A stretch of 14,190 nucleotides of DNA from an uncultured Chitinophaga sp. (GTDB lineage: Bacteria > Bacteroidota > Bacteroidia > Chitinophagales > Chitinophagaceae): the NCBI RefSeq assembly GCF_937874145.1, contig NZ_CALNBI010000272.1, positions 1-14,190 on the forward strand, written 5' to 3'. Both the position numbers and the translations under genes were made by a program. Below are positions 7,701-13,758 of the stretch, piece after piece. Each line of letters starts with the position of its first letter. Within the stretch, counting starts at the first letter, position 1. The notes below the pieces were generated by a model. It did not search any database. It was not told where the DNA came from and was given only the letters and a program-made list of their open reading frames with translations.

Positions 7701-7862
7701 CTGAACGGCAACAACCTGCTGCTTTTCACGAATTACACCGGCATGGATCCTGAAACAAGCGCCGCCGGCGCCGGGGTGATCGGCTCCGGTTCTGTGGGTA
7801 TCGATTATGGAGGGATTCCTTCCACATCGGGCCTGGGTGTGAGCTTAAACGTTAAATTCTAA
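4764..7862 (+). CDS. SusC/RagA-family TonB-linked outer-membrane transporter
   Basis: Outer-membrane barrel importing a nutrient handed over by its SusD partner, energised by TonB-ExbBD. The 1032-residue protein has a signal peptide (about 1-25, ending ISQA before QQQ), a carboxypeptidase-D regulatory-like Ig domain (about 29-99: VTGTVLSDDGTPMPGVSIRIKGT), a TonB-box-like EVVVTAMG (107-114), a plug (about 117-257) with SusC signatures LFVIDGMPVDN and ISVLKGPAAAALYGIRAANG, and a long barrel ending in the typical aromatic residue (SLNVKF). It lacks the N-terminal secretin/TonB (STN) domain used for FecR-ECF sigma signalling, and no such genes are adjacent. Its stop lies 11 bp before susD. ATG at 4764 is chosen because it precedes the signal peptide; M4 is an alternative. 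Substrate unknown. Confidence 0.95.
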   Translation: MRKMLRLLTALSLILSLLPAISQAQQQKAVTGTVLSDDGTPMPGVSIRIKGTTRFAQSDATGRFTIQAASGETLEFSFIGYQSRDVAVGESNDLRIVLESTASALGEVVVTAMGIKKERKALGYSVQDIKADELMKNKDPNLINSLNGKIAGLNITNSGGAPGSSASIVIRGGTSLERDNQPLFVIDGMPVDNSTGQGDNSAFDGMINRSTTNSNRAMDLNPEDIESISVLKGPAAAALYGIRAANGAIVITTKKGKEGAVTGSVTSRYTNSWVNKLPDQQSIYKQGSSLNGNFTDKTTVSWGPRFGAGEEVYDNLGDFFKRGDAFDNNFTITGGSKTGNFFLSGSDLRQSGIVRTTGFARSTLRFNGEQKIGRFTFGVNSSFAHSNTTKTLTANGLWESGGNGALEGALIWPRNHRMSNWIDASGQKIRLLPDISLDATGDLENPYWILNRNPQGDKTNRWLGTAYTNVKITDWLDATYRLGIDNYVTQFSNVIAPGSSVKEAWLRGMVSETDLNYQYINSNFMLNFHKTFGKDWDVNFLVGSMAEDFKKKSNSLRAENLLLPNKYTINNADRRDRYALQKVERSRLVGAYGDLRVSYKNMVFLSATGRNDWTSTLSQNYWSFFYPSLSGSFVFTELMDNKSILSFGKVRASWAQVGKVAPAYQTTTYLKVPELTIGGGFRNEWTRGNPNMKPETTTSTEIGAELRFLNNRLGVDFTYYINNSRDQILQPRVSNATGYILSYVNTGEIENKGIEVILNANPIRKPDFNWDIALNFSKNNGRVKSLPGSLPILYVTDVQVGNAKAASFDGGNFMGISGSRWQRSPDGDLLLDAAGYPILSGNTTENVGNREPDLLGGINNSFTYKNWNLSFLWDFRLGGDVFNGTEYMLVSNGLSTLTENRDSDITFNGVTLNTATNKYEARTTTVKATEKYYRELYLNNIPFFVEKVNWMRLRSLSLTYNLPKNLFTQLKWVKDASLSLNGNNLLLFTNYTGMDPETSAAGAGVIGSGSVGIDYGGIPSTSGLGVSLNVKF

Positions 7863-7873
7863 TTCTGAGGGAC

Positions 7874-9487
7874 ATGAAAAAGATTATCTGCATTCTCACC
7901 ATAGCCGCCATTGCATTTTCTTCCTGCACCAAATGGCTGGACATCAACAACAACCCGAACGTTGGCCAGGAAGACGATCCCACGGCCGACCAGCGCCTTG
8001 CGCCCATTATCTCCCAGTTCGTGGACGGGTATGAAAGCGCCGGCACCCGTGCGGGCGTCATCACCCAGCAGCTGGCCACTATTTACAGCACCTCACTGGC
8101 CGCGTACCATCTCAGCCGCTGGAATTCCACCGCCGCCACTTCCGCCATTGCGGGATGGCCCTGGCAGAGCTGGTACGTGAACACCGCCGTGAACCTGCAG
8201 CCCATGATCAAAGCGGCGCAGCAGGTAGATGCCTGGCATTACGTAGGCGTAGCCAAGGTGATCAGGGCATGGGGCTTCGGCTACATGTCCGATTATTACG
8301 GCATGCTGCCTTATGATGAATTCGACGATCCCGCCGTGCTGACGCCTAAATTCGACGACGGCGCGTATGTGCAGGCCAAAGTACTCGCTTTGCTCGACGA
8401 AGGCATCGCCGACCTCCAGAAGACCCAGGGCCCCGCGGCGCCGGCGCTCTCCAAAGGCGACATCCTCCACGGCGGCAGCGCCAGCGACTGGATCAAAACC
8501 GCCTACGCCCTGAAGGCCCGCTTCCTCCTCCATACTTCCAAGAAAGCGGACTTCAACCCGCAGGCCGTACTCGACGTACTCGCCAACGCACCTAAAACCG
8601 ATGACGAGAGCGCGATCATGCAATATGTAGACGAATCGCCCGCCAGTTCCACCGTTCAGGCCGCGCTGCAATACGTGAACATCAACAACAACTACCGGCC
8701 TACCAAGCTGTTCATCGACTACCTGACGAACAACTACACCGGCGCTCCTTCCGGCGCTGCCAACATGGAAGACCCGCGCGCCGCCATCATGATCCCCAGC
8801 GCCACCAATGCCGACGGAATACTGGTACGTTCCGAGGGCGTAGATATGGCGTCGGACCTGCCGAAGTCGGGCCCTGCCGCCGGCGACACGCGCTTCGTAA
8901 CGCTGCGTAAAAGCCCCGTTGCCCCGAAGCCCGGCGACAAGATCGTGTCTACCGGTTCGTGGTACACCCAGCGCGGCGGCAAAGGCCTTTTGCTGACCAA
9001 CGCGGAAATGCGCTTCATAGAAGCGGAAATGCTGTTCCGCCAGGGCAAAACCGGCGAAGCGCTCACCGCCTATAAAGCAGGTATCCGTTCGCACATGACG
9101 ATCATGAGCATACCGGCGGACTCCATCAACAAGTTCCTCGCCAGCACCTCCGTGGCGCAAACGGCCGGGCAGCTGACGATGAGCCTTATCATGATCCAGA
9201 AATGGATCGCGCTGAGCTATTCCCCGGAAGCCTGGATGGATATGCGCCGCATGAATTTCTGCACCGATGCGGGCGGCAACTACAACGAGGCTGCCGGCAT
9301 CTACAAAGGATTCAAGCGCCCTTCGCACGTAATGCCCGAAGGTTATCCCAACCCCACCGACTGGCCGCGCCGTTGCGCCGTGCCTTCGTATGAGGTCAAT
9401 TATAACCTGCAGCAGGTGCTGGCTGCCAATCCCAATGCTTCGAACCCCACTTACATGGCGGAACCCGTGTGGTGGGACAAGCCTTAA
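7874..9487 (+). CDS. SusD/RagB-family nutrient-binding lipoprotein (SusD-like_2 type)
   Basis: Surface lipoprotein that caps the SusC barrel and captures its substrate. The 537-residue protein has a lipoprotein signal ending in lipobox FSSC, with the lipidated cysteine at residue 18, then the typical LDINNNPN. Features of the SusD-like_2 group follow in order: WGFGYMSDYYGMLPYDE (133-149), LTNAEMRFIEAEMLFRQG (374-391), IMIQKWIALSYSPEAWMDMRR (439-459) and YPNPTDWPRRCAVPSYEVNYN (491-511). The helices between match the TPR-like fold of the family. It starts 11 bp after the susC stop with GAGGG (7867-7871) just upstream, an unusually good Shine-Dalgarno for this phylum, so the two are translationally close and co-transcribed. 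It ends 21 bp before a strong terminator. The ligand cannot be predicted. Confidence 0.94.
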   Translation: MKKIICILTIAAIAFSSCTKWLDINNNPNVGQEDDPTADQRLAPIISQFVDGYESAGTRAGVITQQLATIYSTSLAAYHLSRWNSTAATSAIAGWPWQSWYVNTAVNLQPMIKAAQQVDAWHYVGVAKVIRAWGFGYMSDYYGMLPYDEFDDPAVLTPKFDDGAYVQAKVLALLDEGIADLQKTQGPAAPALSKGDILHGGSASDWIKTAYALKARFLLHTSKKADFNPQAVLDVLANAPKTDDESAIMQYVDESPASSTVQAALQYVNINNNYRPTKLFIDYLTNNYTGAPSGAANMEDPRAAIMIPSATNADGILVRSEGVDMASDLPKSGPAAGDTRFVTLRKSPVAPKPGDKIVSTGSWYTQRGGKGLLLTNAEMRFIEAEMLFRQGKTGEALTAYKAGIRSHMTIMSIPADSINKFLASTSVAQTAGQLTMSLIMIQKWIALSYSPEAWMDMRRMNFCTDAGGNYNEAAGIYKGFKRPSHVMPEGYPNPTDWPRRCAVPSYEVNYNLQQVLAANPNASNPTYMAEPVWWDKP

Positions 9488-9508
9488 ATTATCTGATAGC
9501 CTTCCGAT

Positions 9509-9544
9509 AACGGCGGCGCTCCGGGGAACCGGGGCGCCGCCGTT
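9509..9544 (+). terminator. Intrinsic-type terminator of the susCD operon
   Basis: A 16-bp stem, AACGGCGGCGCTCCGG (9509-9524) with CCGGGGCGCCGCCGTT (9529-9544), has one wobble pair (T9520-G9533) and a GGAA loop of the stable GNRA class. It starts 22 bp after the susD stop. Only a short T-rich stretch (CTTTCC) follows, so the termination is judged mainly by stem strength. No minus-strand gene ends here, so it serves the plus strand. Confidence 0.8.
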
Positions 9545-9574
9545 CTTTCCGCTGGCCGTGGCTCGGGGAATGCT

Positions 9575-9582
9575 TACCTTTG
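9575..9582 (+). promoter_or_regulatory. -7 box of the helicase promoter, near-leaderless
   Basis: TACCTTTG matches TAnnTTTG perfectly and ends only 4 bp before the ATG at 9587. Since transcription starts a few bases beyond this box, the mRNA would start at or within a base or two of the start codon. No good -33 TTTG/TTG is seen 17-23 bp upstream. Confidence 0.55.
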
Positions 9583-9586
9583 TGGG

Positions 9587-11491
9587 ATGGATTATTTCAA
9601 CAGGCTCCGGCAGTTATTGCAGCAGGAAAAGTCGGGTGACAGGGAAAATTATCGTAAGCAGACGGACAGTGTGCCCGTGGCGCAAAGGAGGGCCAACGGC
9701 TTATCGTGGTACCCTATCGCCATCCGCGGGTCGGAAATGAGCCGCGGGGATTATTTAACGGTGGAAGTGGAGCGCACCACGCACCACGACGTGCCGCATC
9801 AGCTCCGCTTCGGCGCCTCCGCCGTGCTGTTTTCGCAGCATGACCCGAAGGAGCACCGTGCCGAGGGGACCATCAGCTGGCAAAGCGGCAACCGCCTGAA
9901 GATCACCCTCAAAACCGATGAACTGCCCGAATGGGCCGACAGCGGCAAGCTGGGCATCGATCTCCTGTTCGACGATACCAGCTACGAAGAAATGTTCTCC
10001 GCCCTGCAGAAAGCCTCCGCCCTGGCCGAAAAATCCACTGAAGGCCGCCTGGTGCGGGTACTCGCCGGAATGGAAAAGCCGGAATTCGACAAACCGCATA
10101 ACCCTTTCACCACCAAAAAACTCAACCCCTCACAGCACGAAGCCGTGTGGAAAATATTATCCGCCCGGGACGTGGCTGTGGTACATGGTCCTCCCGGCAC
10201 CGGCAAAACCACGACGGTGGTGCAGGCCATCAGCGCCCTGCTGGCCAACGATGATAAAAAGATCCTCGTAGTCGCGCCCAGCAACGCGGCCGTAGACCTG
10301 CTCAGCGAAAAGCTGGCCGCCGAAGGGTTGCGGGTATTGCGGGTAGGCAACCCCGTCAAAGTATCCGAAAAGCTGACCAGCATCACCCTCGATGCGCAGG
10401 TCAGCAACCACGCTTCCGTGAAGGAAATCCGCCGCCTGCGCAAACAGGCCAACGAGTTCCGCGACATGGCGCATAAGTACAAACGCAACTTCGGGAAGGC
10501 AGAGCGCGAGCAACGCAAAGCCCTGTTCGCCGAAGCCCGCAACATCATGCAGAGCGTCGAAAAAATGGAACAATACATCATTTCCGACGTCCTCGACAAA
10601 ACGCAGGTGGTAACCGCCACGCCCGTTGGCGCACAGCATTACACCGTCCGCCACCTGCAGTACGACACCGTGGTGATCGACGAAGCCGGCCAGGCCCTGG
10701 AGCCCGCCTGCTGGATCGCCGCGCTGAAAGGAAATAAAGTCGTGCTCGCCGGCGACCATTGCCAGCTGCCGCCTACCATCAAATCCGCAGAAGCGGCAAA
10801 AAACGGCCTGGCCGAAACCCTCCTGGAAAAGCTCGCCGACCGCCATCCCGAATCCGTAGTGATGCTGGAAGAACAATATCGCATGCACAACACCATCATG
10901 GGCTATTCCTCCACCGCATTCTACGACGACAAGCTGAAAGCGCACCCTTCCGTGGCGGGGCACCTGCTGTTCGGGGAAGACGAGCCCCTGGCCTTCGTGG
11001 ATACCGCCGGCTGCGGGTTCGATGAAAAAGCCGAAGGCACCAGCACCTCCAATCCCGAAGAAGCCGCATTCCTCTTCAAACACCTCGCCGGGTTCGTGGA
11101 AACGCTGCAACCGCATTACCCCCCCGAGAACTTCCCCTCGATCGCGGTAATTGCCCCCTACAAGGAACAGATCGGCCTGCTGCGCGAACAACTCGATCAT
11201 CATCCCGGCCTGAAAGTCTACGGCGAACAGATTTCCGTCAATACCATCGACAGCTTCCAGGGGCAGGAGCGCGACGTCGTGTACATCAGCATGACGCGCA
11301 GCAATTCCGACAACAAAATCGGCTTCCTGTCCGACATCCGCCGGATGAACGTTGCTATGACCCGTGCGCGCAAAAAACTCGTGGTAATCGGCGACAGTGC
11401 TACGCTGTCGAGGCTCCCGTATTATGCCGGCTTCATCGCCTACGCCGAAGCCAACGACGCGTACAAAAGCGCCTGGGAATATATGGTGTAG
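9587..11491 (+). CDS. UPF1/IGHMBP2-like superfamily 1B helicase
   Basis: An ATP-dependent 5'-to-3' nucleic-acid helicase by family; whether it acts on DNA or RNA is unknown. The 634-residue protein has an N-terminal beta-rich domain (about 30-130) and all core motifs: Walker A GPPGTGKT (201-208), Ia APSNAAVD (230-237), II as DEAG (365-368), III LAGDHCQLPP (387-396), IV LEEQYRMH (427-434), V TIDSFQGQERDVV (553-565) and VI NVAMTRARKKLVV (588-600). A charged helical segment (about 270-335) between Ia and II corresponds to the stalk of UPF1-like enzymes. No zinc-binding CH domain (as in UPF1) or R3H domain (as in IGHMBP2) is seen. It is separated from susCD by a terminator and has its own promoter, so it is a single-gene unit. 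The start fits family members beginning MDYF. Intact and apparently active. Confidence 0.93.
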   Translation: MDYFNRLRQLLQQEKSGDRENYRKQTDSVPVAQRRANGLSWYPIAIRGSEMSRGDYLTVEVERTTHHDVPHQLRFGASAVLFSQHDPKEHRAEGTISWQSGNRLKITLKTDELPEWADSGKLGIDLLFDDTSYEEMFSALQKASALAEKSTEGRLVRVLAGMEKPEFDKPHNPFTTKKLNPSQHEAVWKILSARDVAVVHGPPGTGKTTTVVQAISALLANDDKKILVVAPSNAAVDLLSEKLAAEGLRVLRVGNPVKVSEKLTSITLDAQVSNHASVKEIRRLRKQANEFRDMAHKYKRNFGKAEREQRKALFAEARNIMQSVEKMEQYIISDVLDKTQVVTATPVGAQHYTVRHLQYDTVVIDEAGQALEPACWIAALKGNKVVLAGDHCQLPPTIKSAEAAKNGLAETLLEKLADRHPESVVMLEEQYRMHNTIMGYSSTAFYDDKLKAHPSVAGHLLFGEDEPLAFVDTAGCGFDEKAEGTSTSNPEEAAFLFKHLAGFVETLQPHYPPENFPSIAVIAPYKEQIGLLREQLDHHPGLKVYGEQISVNTIDSFQGQERDVVYISMTRSNSDNKIGFLSDIRRMNVAMTRARKKLVVIGDSATLSRLPYYAGFIAYAEANDAYKSAWEYMV

Positions 11492-11492
11492 A

Positions 11493-11603
11493 CATAAAAA
11501 TACCCGCCATGCTGCGGTTTACACGTTAGCGTGGCGGGTGGTATATAGTGAGGCAGCAGGTGCTGCCGAAAGGTACCTGTGGGGATTGGCCCCAATCAAG
11601 TAC
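11493..11603 (-). ncRNA. Putative small RNA or structured 3' UTR, three hairpins
   Basis: On the minus strand a perfect -7 box TATCTTTG (11615-11608) is followed by about 110 nt that would fold into three hairpins. They are GGTAC/GTACC (11600-11604 with 11572-11576) enclosing GGGG/CCCC, then GGCAGC-ACCT-GCTGCC (11567-11552), then the terminator hairpin (11539-11502) with ATTTTTAT. Promoter box, compact structure and terminator are what a stand-alone small RNA would show. No -33 element is visible. The alternative is the 3' UTR of the TonB-receptor gene, whose stop is 75 bp upstream. I do not recognise the family; it lacks tRNA and SRP RNA hallmarks. Confidence 0.35.
11502..11539. terminator. 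Shared terminator hairpin between the convergent helicase and TonB receptor genes
   Basis: Arms ACCCGCCATGCT (11502-11513) and AGCGTGGCGGGT (11528-11539) pair around a 14-nt loop. Transcribed in the minus direction, the hairpin is followed by ATTTTTAT, a proper U-tract, so it can end the TonB-receptor transcript or a small RNA. In the plus direction it starts 10 bp after the helicase stop; the stem is more complete there (a G-U pair replaces a C-A mismatch at T11510/G11531) but no T-run follows. Bidirectional use is plausible. Confidence 0.65.
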
Positions 11604-11678
11604 CCTGCAAAGATAATCGCATGTTGGCGCTTCGCGATACGTCGGGCGCTTTATTTAGCCGCAACTTATCCACCGTAT

Positions 11679-13682
11679 TTACTTTCCCAGCTGAACGGCG
11701 AAGCCGGCATAGAACGCCCGGCCGGGCGCTGCATTGTAATAGCGGCCGGCAGCTGCGTTGATGTCGTTGCCGAGGCTGTAGGTCTCGTCGAGGAGGTTCT
11801 CGCCGCCGGCGAAGAGGCGCCCCTCCCATCCCTGGCGCTTCAGCCGGTATTCGGCTTTGAGGCCCAGGAGGTTGAAGGATGCGGCTTTATCGGTATTGGC
11901 GTCGTTCATGAAAACATCGTCGTTGTACTGCCAGGTGGCGAAGAGGGAGAACGACCGGCTGAGGCGCACATCCGCCGAAGCGGCGAGCGCATGTTGGGGA
12001 GTACCCGGCAAGCGGTTGCCATCGTAAGACTTATCGGCCTGTGTGAACTGGCCGTACCGGAAATGGTGGAACGTCCACGCGCCGCGGAGCCCCAGGAAAT
12101 GCGCGGGCAACCAGGTGGCCGCAACTTCCGCGCCCTGCTGCACGGTGGCTCCTGCATTTACGAAGTAATCCGCTCCGGAAGCGTCTCTCCTGGAAACGAT
12201 CGCATCTTTCAACTGGTAACGGAACAGGCTTACGTCGTAACGGAAATGGCCGTTGCCACCGCGTGCCCCGGCTTCGTAGTTCCATCCTTTCTCCGCCTGC
12301 AGACCGGTATTGATGACGCTGGTGGATGGCAGCAGCTCCGCCACCGCGGGGGTCGAGAAGCCTTTGGAAACCACCGCGTAGACGCTGGCCCAGGGGCTGA
12401 ACTGCTTCAGTACGGCGATACGGGGCGCCCATTCTTTATCATAATCCGTTTCGAAACGGAATACCGGCGATTCAGATACGCGGCGGATCGTGGTATTGGC
12501 GCCGTTCATACTCAGGCCGGCCGTAAATACCCAACCGCCTTCGAGCACCACTTCCGACTGCAGGAACAGCGACAGCATGCCGTTGCGGATGCGGTCGTCG
12601 GTCTGCAGTACATCCGCGTTGCCGTCTTTATTCGTGAACACCCTCGTCCGGAAGTTCCCTGTTTGCCCTTCTGCGCCCGCCAGCACACGCCAGGGCCCCT
12701 TTATCCAGGTTACTACCGTCCGCGCCCCGGCATGGGGCTCGTTGCGTTGCTCGTAGTTCCGGATAGAAGGGTTTTTAAGCCCGCTCCAGGCGCCGTACAC
12801 GCCGGCGGAATGCTCCCAGTGCTCGTTCCATTTGTATTCCCATTTCAATCCACCCCAAACCGTTTGCTGGTATATCGCCGCTTTGGCGCCTTGAGCGGAC
12901 GGGAAAGCCCCTGCGGCAGGGCGCGCCGCCCTGGGATTGGCGAGGAACTGGGCCAGGGTAAGCCCGCCCGGCGTTTCATAATAAAGATCCCCCGCCAGCA
13001 CATGCGCCTCCAGCGCCGAACGCTCACTGGCTTTCCAGCGGCCGCTCCAACCGGCTACATAGCGCCGCATGTAAGTATGGTCCCGGTAACCGCCCGACTC
13101 CTGCCACGACGCTACCGCCTGCTGCCGGAAAGTCTCGTTGCCCCAGGTGCCGTTCACCGTCGCCAGGTGGCTCCCGTAACTGCCACCGGTATACCCCGCG
13201 CTGAAACCATTGCCCGTGTCGAAACGGCGGTCGCCCAGCAGCACGCCTCCCGTTCCGGCGCCATACAGGCTGCTGCCGGGGCCTTTCAGCACTTCTAGGG
13301 AGGAAAATATGATGGGAGAAAACTGGTTTAAATAAGTATTGCCGCCCGGATCGGTGAAGGGCAGGCCATTGTAGTACATTTTAACGTTCCGGACGCCGAA
13401 GGGCGAGCGCAGCGAGCTGCCGCGGATATTCAACCGGTAGCTGCCCGGCGAACGTTCTTCCATGCGCACGCCCGGCGCGGCATTGAGCGCGGGAACGAGG
13501 GAGCCCGGCGCCACGCGCTGCAGATCCTGCCCGCGTACTACGCTCACCGCCCCCGGTACGGTAGACAGGTCGCGCTGCTGGGCATAACCCTGTACCGTAA
13601 CGCCTTCCAGCACCGTGGTATCCGTTTGTGCCGCGGCCGGCAGGCTGAGCGCCAGGGCCGCGATGATCATATTTCTTTTCAT
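11679..13682 (-). CDS. TonB-dependent outer-membrane receptor, FecA/siderophore type
   Basis: Outer-membrane receptor, probably for an iron-siderophore or other metal complex, energised by TonB. The 667-residue protein starts MKRNMIIAALALSLPAAAQ (signal peptide about 1-19), followed by a TonB-box-like LEGVTVQG, a compact plug (about 30-150) with YNGLPFTDPGGN and SSLEVLKGPGSSLYGAGTGG, and a 22-strand-type barrel. Near the C-terminus are GGENLLDETYSLGND and GRYYNAAPGRAFYAGF, the usual end of iron-complex receptors. Unlike SusC it lacks an N-terminal carboxypeptidase-like domain and has no SusD partner. The start is ATG at 13682; an in-frame TTG at 13691 would only add three residues before the signal peptide. 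No siderophore, heme or Fe-uptake genes are adjacent, so the ligand is inferred from family only. Confidence 0.92.
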   Translation of the reverse strand: MKRNMIIAALALSLPAAAQTDTTVLEGVTVQGYAQQRDLSTVPGAVSVVRGQDLQRVAPGSLVPALNAAPGVRMEERSPGSYRLNIRGSSLRSPFGVRNVKMYYNGLPFTDPGGNTYLNQFSPIIFSSLEVLKGPGSSLYGAGTGGVLLGDRRFDTGNGFSAGYTGGSYGSHLATVNGTWGNETFRQQAVASWQESGGYRDHTYMRRYVAGWSGRWKASERSALEAHVLAGDLYYETPGGLTLAQFLANPRAARPAAGAFPSAQGAKAAIYQQTVWGGLKWEYKWNEHWEHSAGVYGAWSGLKNPSIRNYEQRNEPHAGARTVVTWIKGPWRVLAGAEGQTGNFRTRVFTNKDGNADVLQTDDRIRNGMLSLFLQSEVVLEGGWVFTAGLSMNGANTTIRRVSESPVFRFETDYDKEWAPRIAVLKQFSPWASVYAVVSKGFSTPAVAELLPSTSVINTGLQAEKGWNYEAGARGGNGHFRYDVSLFRYQLKDAIVSRRDASGADYFVNAGATVQQGAEVAATWLPAHFLGLRGAWTFHHFRYGQFTQADKSYDGNRLPGTPQHALAASADVRLSRSFSLFATWQYNDDVFMNDANTDKAASFNLLGLKAEYRLKRQGWEGRLFAGGENLLDETYSLGNDINAAAGRYYNAAPGRAFYAGFAVQLGK

Positions 13683-13758
13683 AATTGGCAACGTGTAAAA
13701 TAGGAAAAATCCGGGTTTAATTATTTCGGGTTAATTTTGCGGTTTAAACGATTTCGAA
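13683..13758. promoter_or_regulatory. Divergent promoter region with iterated CGG(G)TT(T)AA motif
   Basis: This 76-bp region separates the TonB receptor (minus) from the radical SAM gene (plus). A plus-strand -7 box TAATTTTG (13732-13739) matches TAnnTTTG and would give a leader of about 15 nt. Related motifs CGGGTTTAA (13712-13720), CGGGTTAA (13727-13734) and CGGTTTAA (13740-13747) recur with 15- and 13-bp steps around that box. The last contains the palindrome GTTTAAAC (13742-13749). I see no convincing Fur box. Minus-strand promoter elements are poor (TATTTTAC at 13702-13695 is the best candidate). Confidence 0.45.

Noticed and set aside
8093..9328. A 411-codon minus-strand open frame inside susD
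   Set aside because: Antisense shadow of susD; the translation resembles no family and has no promoter.
10157..11203. A 348-codon minus-strand open frame inside the helicase gene
   Set aside because: Antisense shadow; the helicase frame carries every catalytic motif.
11493..11603. SRP 4.5S RNA or tRNA in the helicase/receptor gap
   Set aside because: The conserved SRP loop (GGAAGGA...AGCAGCC type) and a tRNA cloverleaf with TTCGA arm are both absent.
11397..13298. A 633-codon open frame on the plus strand antisense to the TonB receptor
   Set aside because: It lies opposite a strongly recognisable receptor gene, its translation is low-complexity and rich in R, G, A and P with no family resemblance, and GC-rich codon bias readily keeps this frame open.
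13683..13691. TTG start for the TonB receptor at 13691
   Set aside because: ATG at 13682 directly precedes a normal signal peptide; the TTG would only add Met-Pro-Ile.
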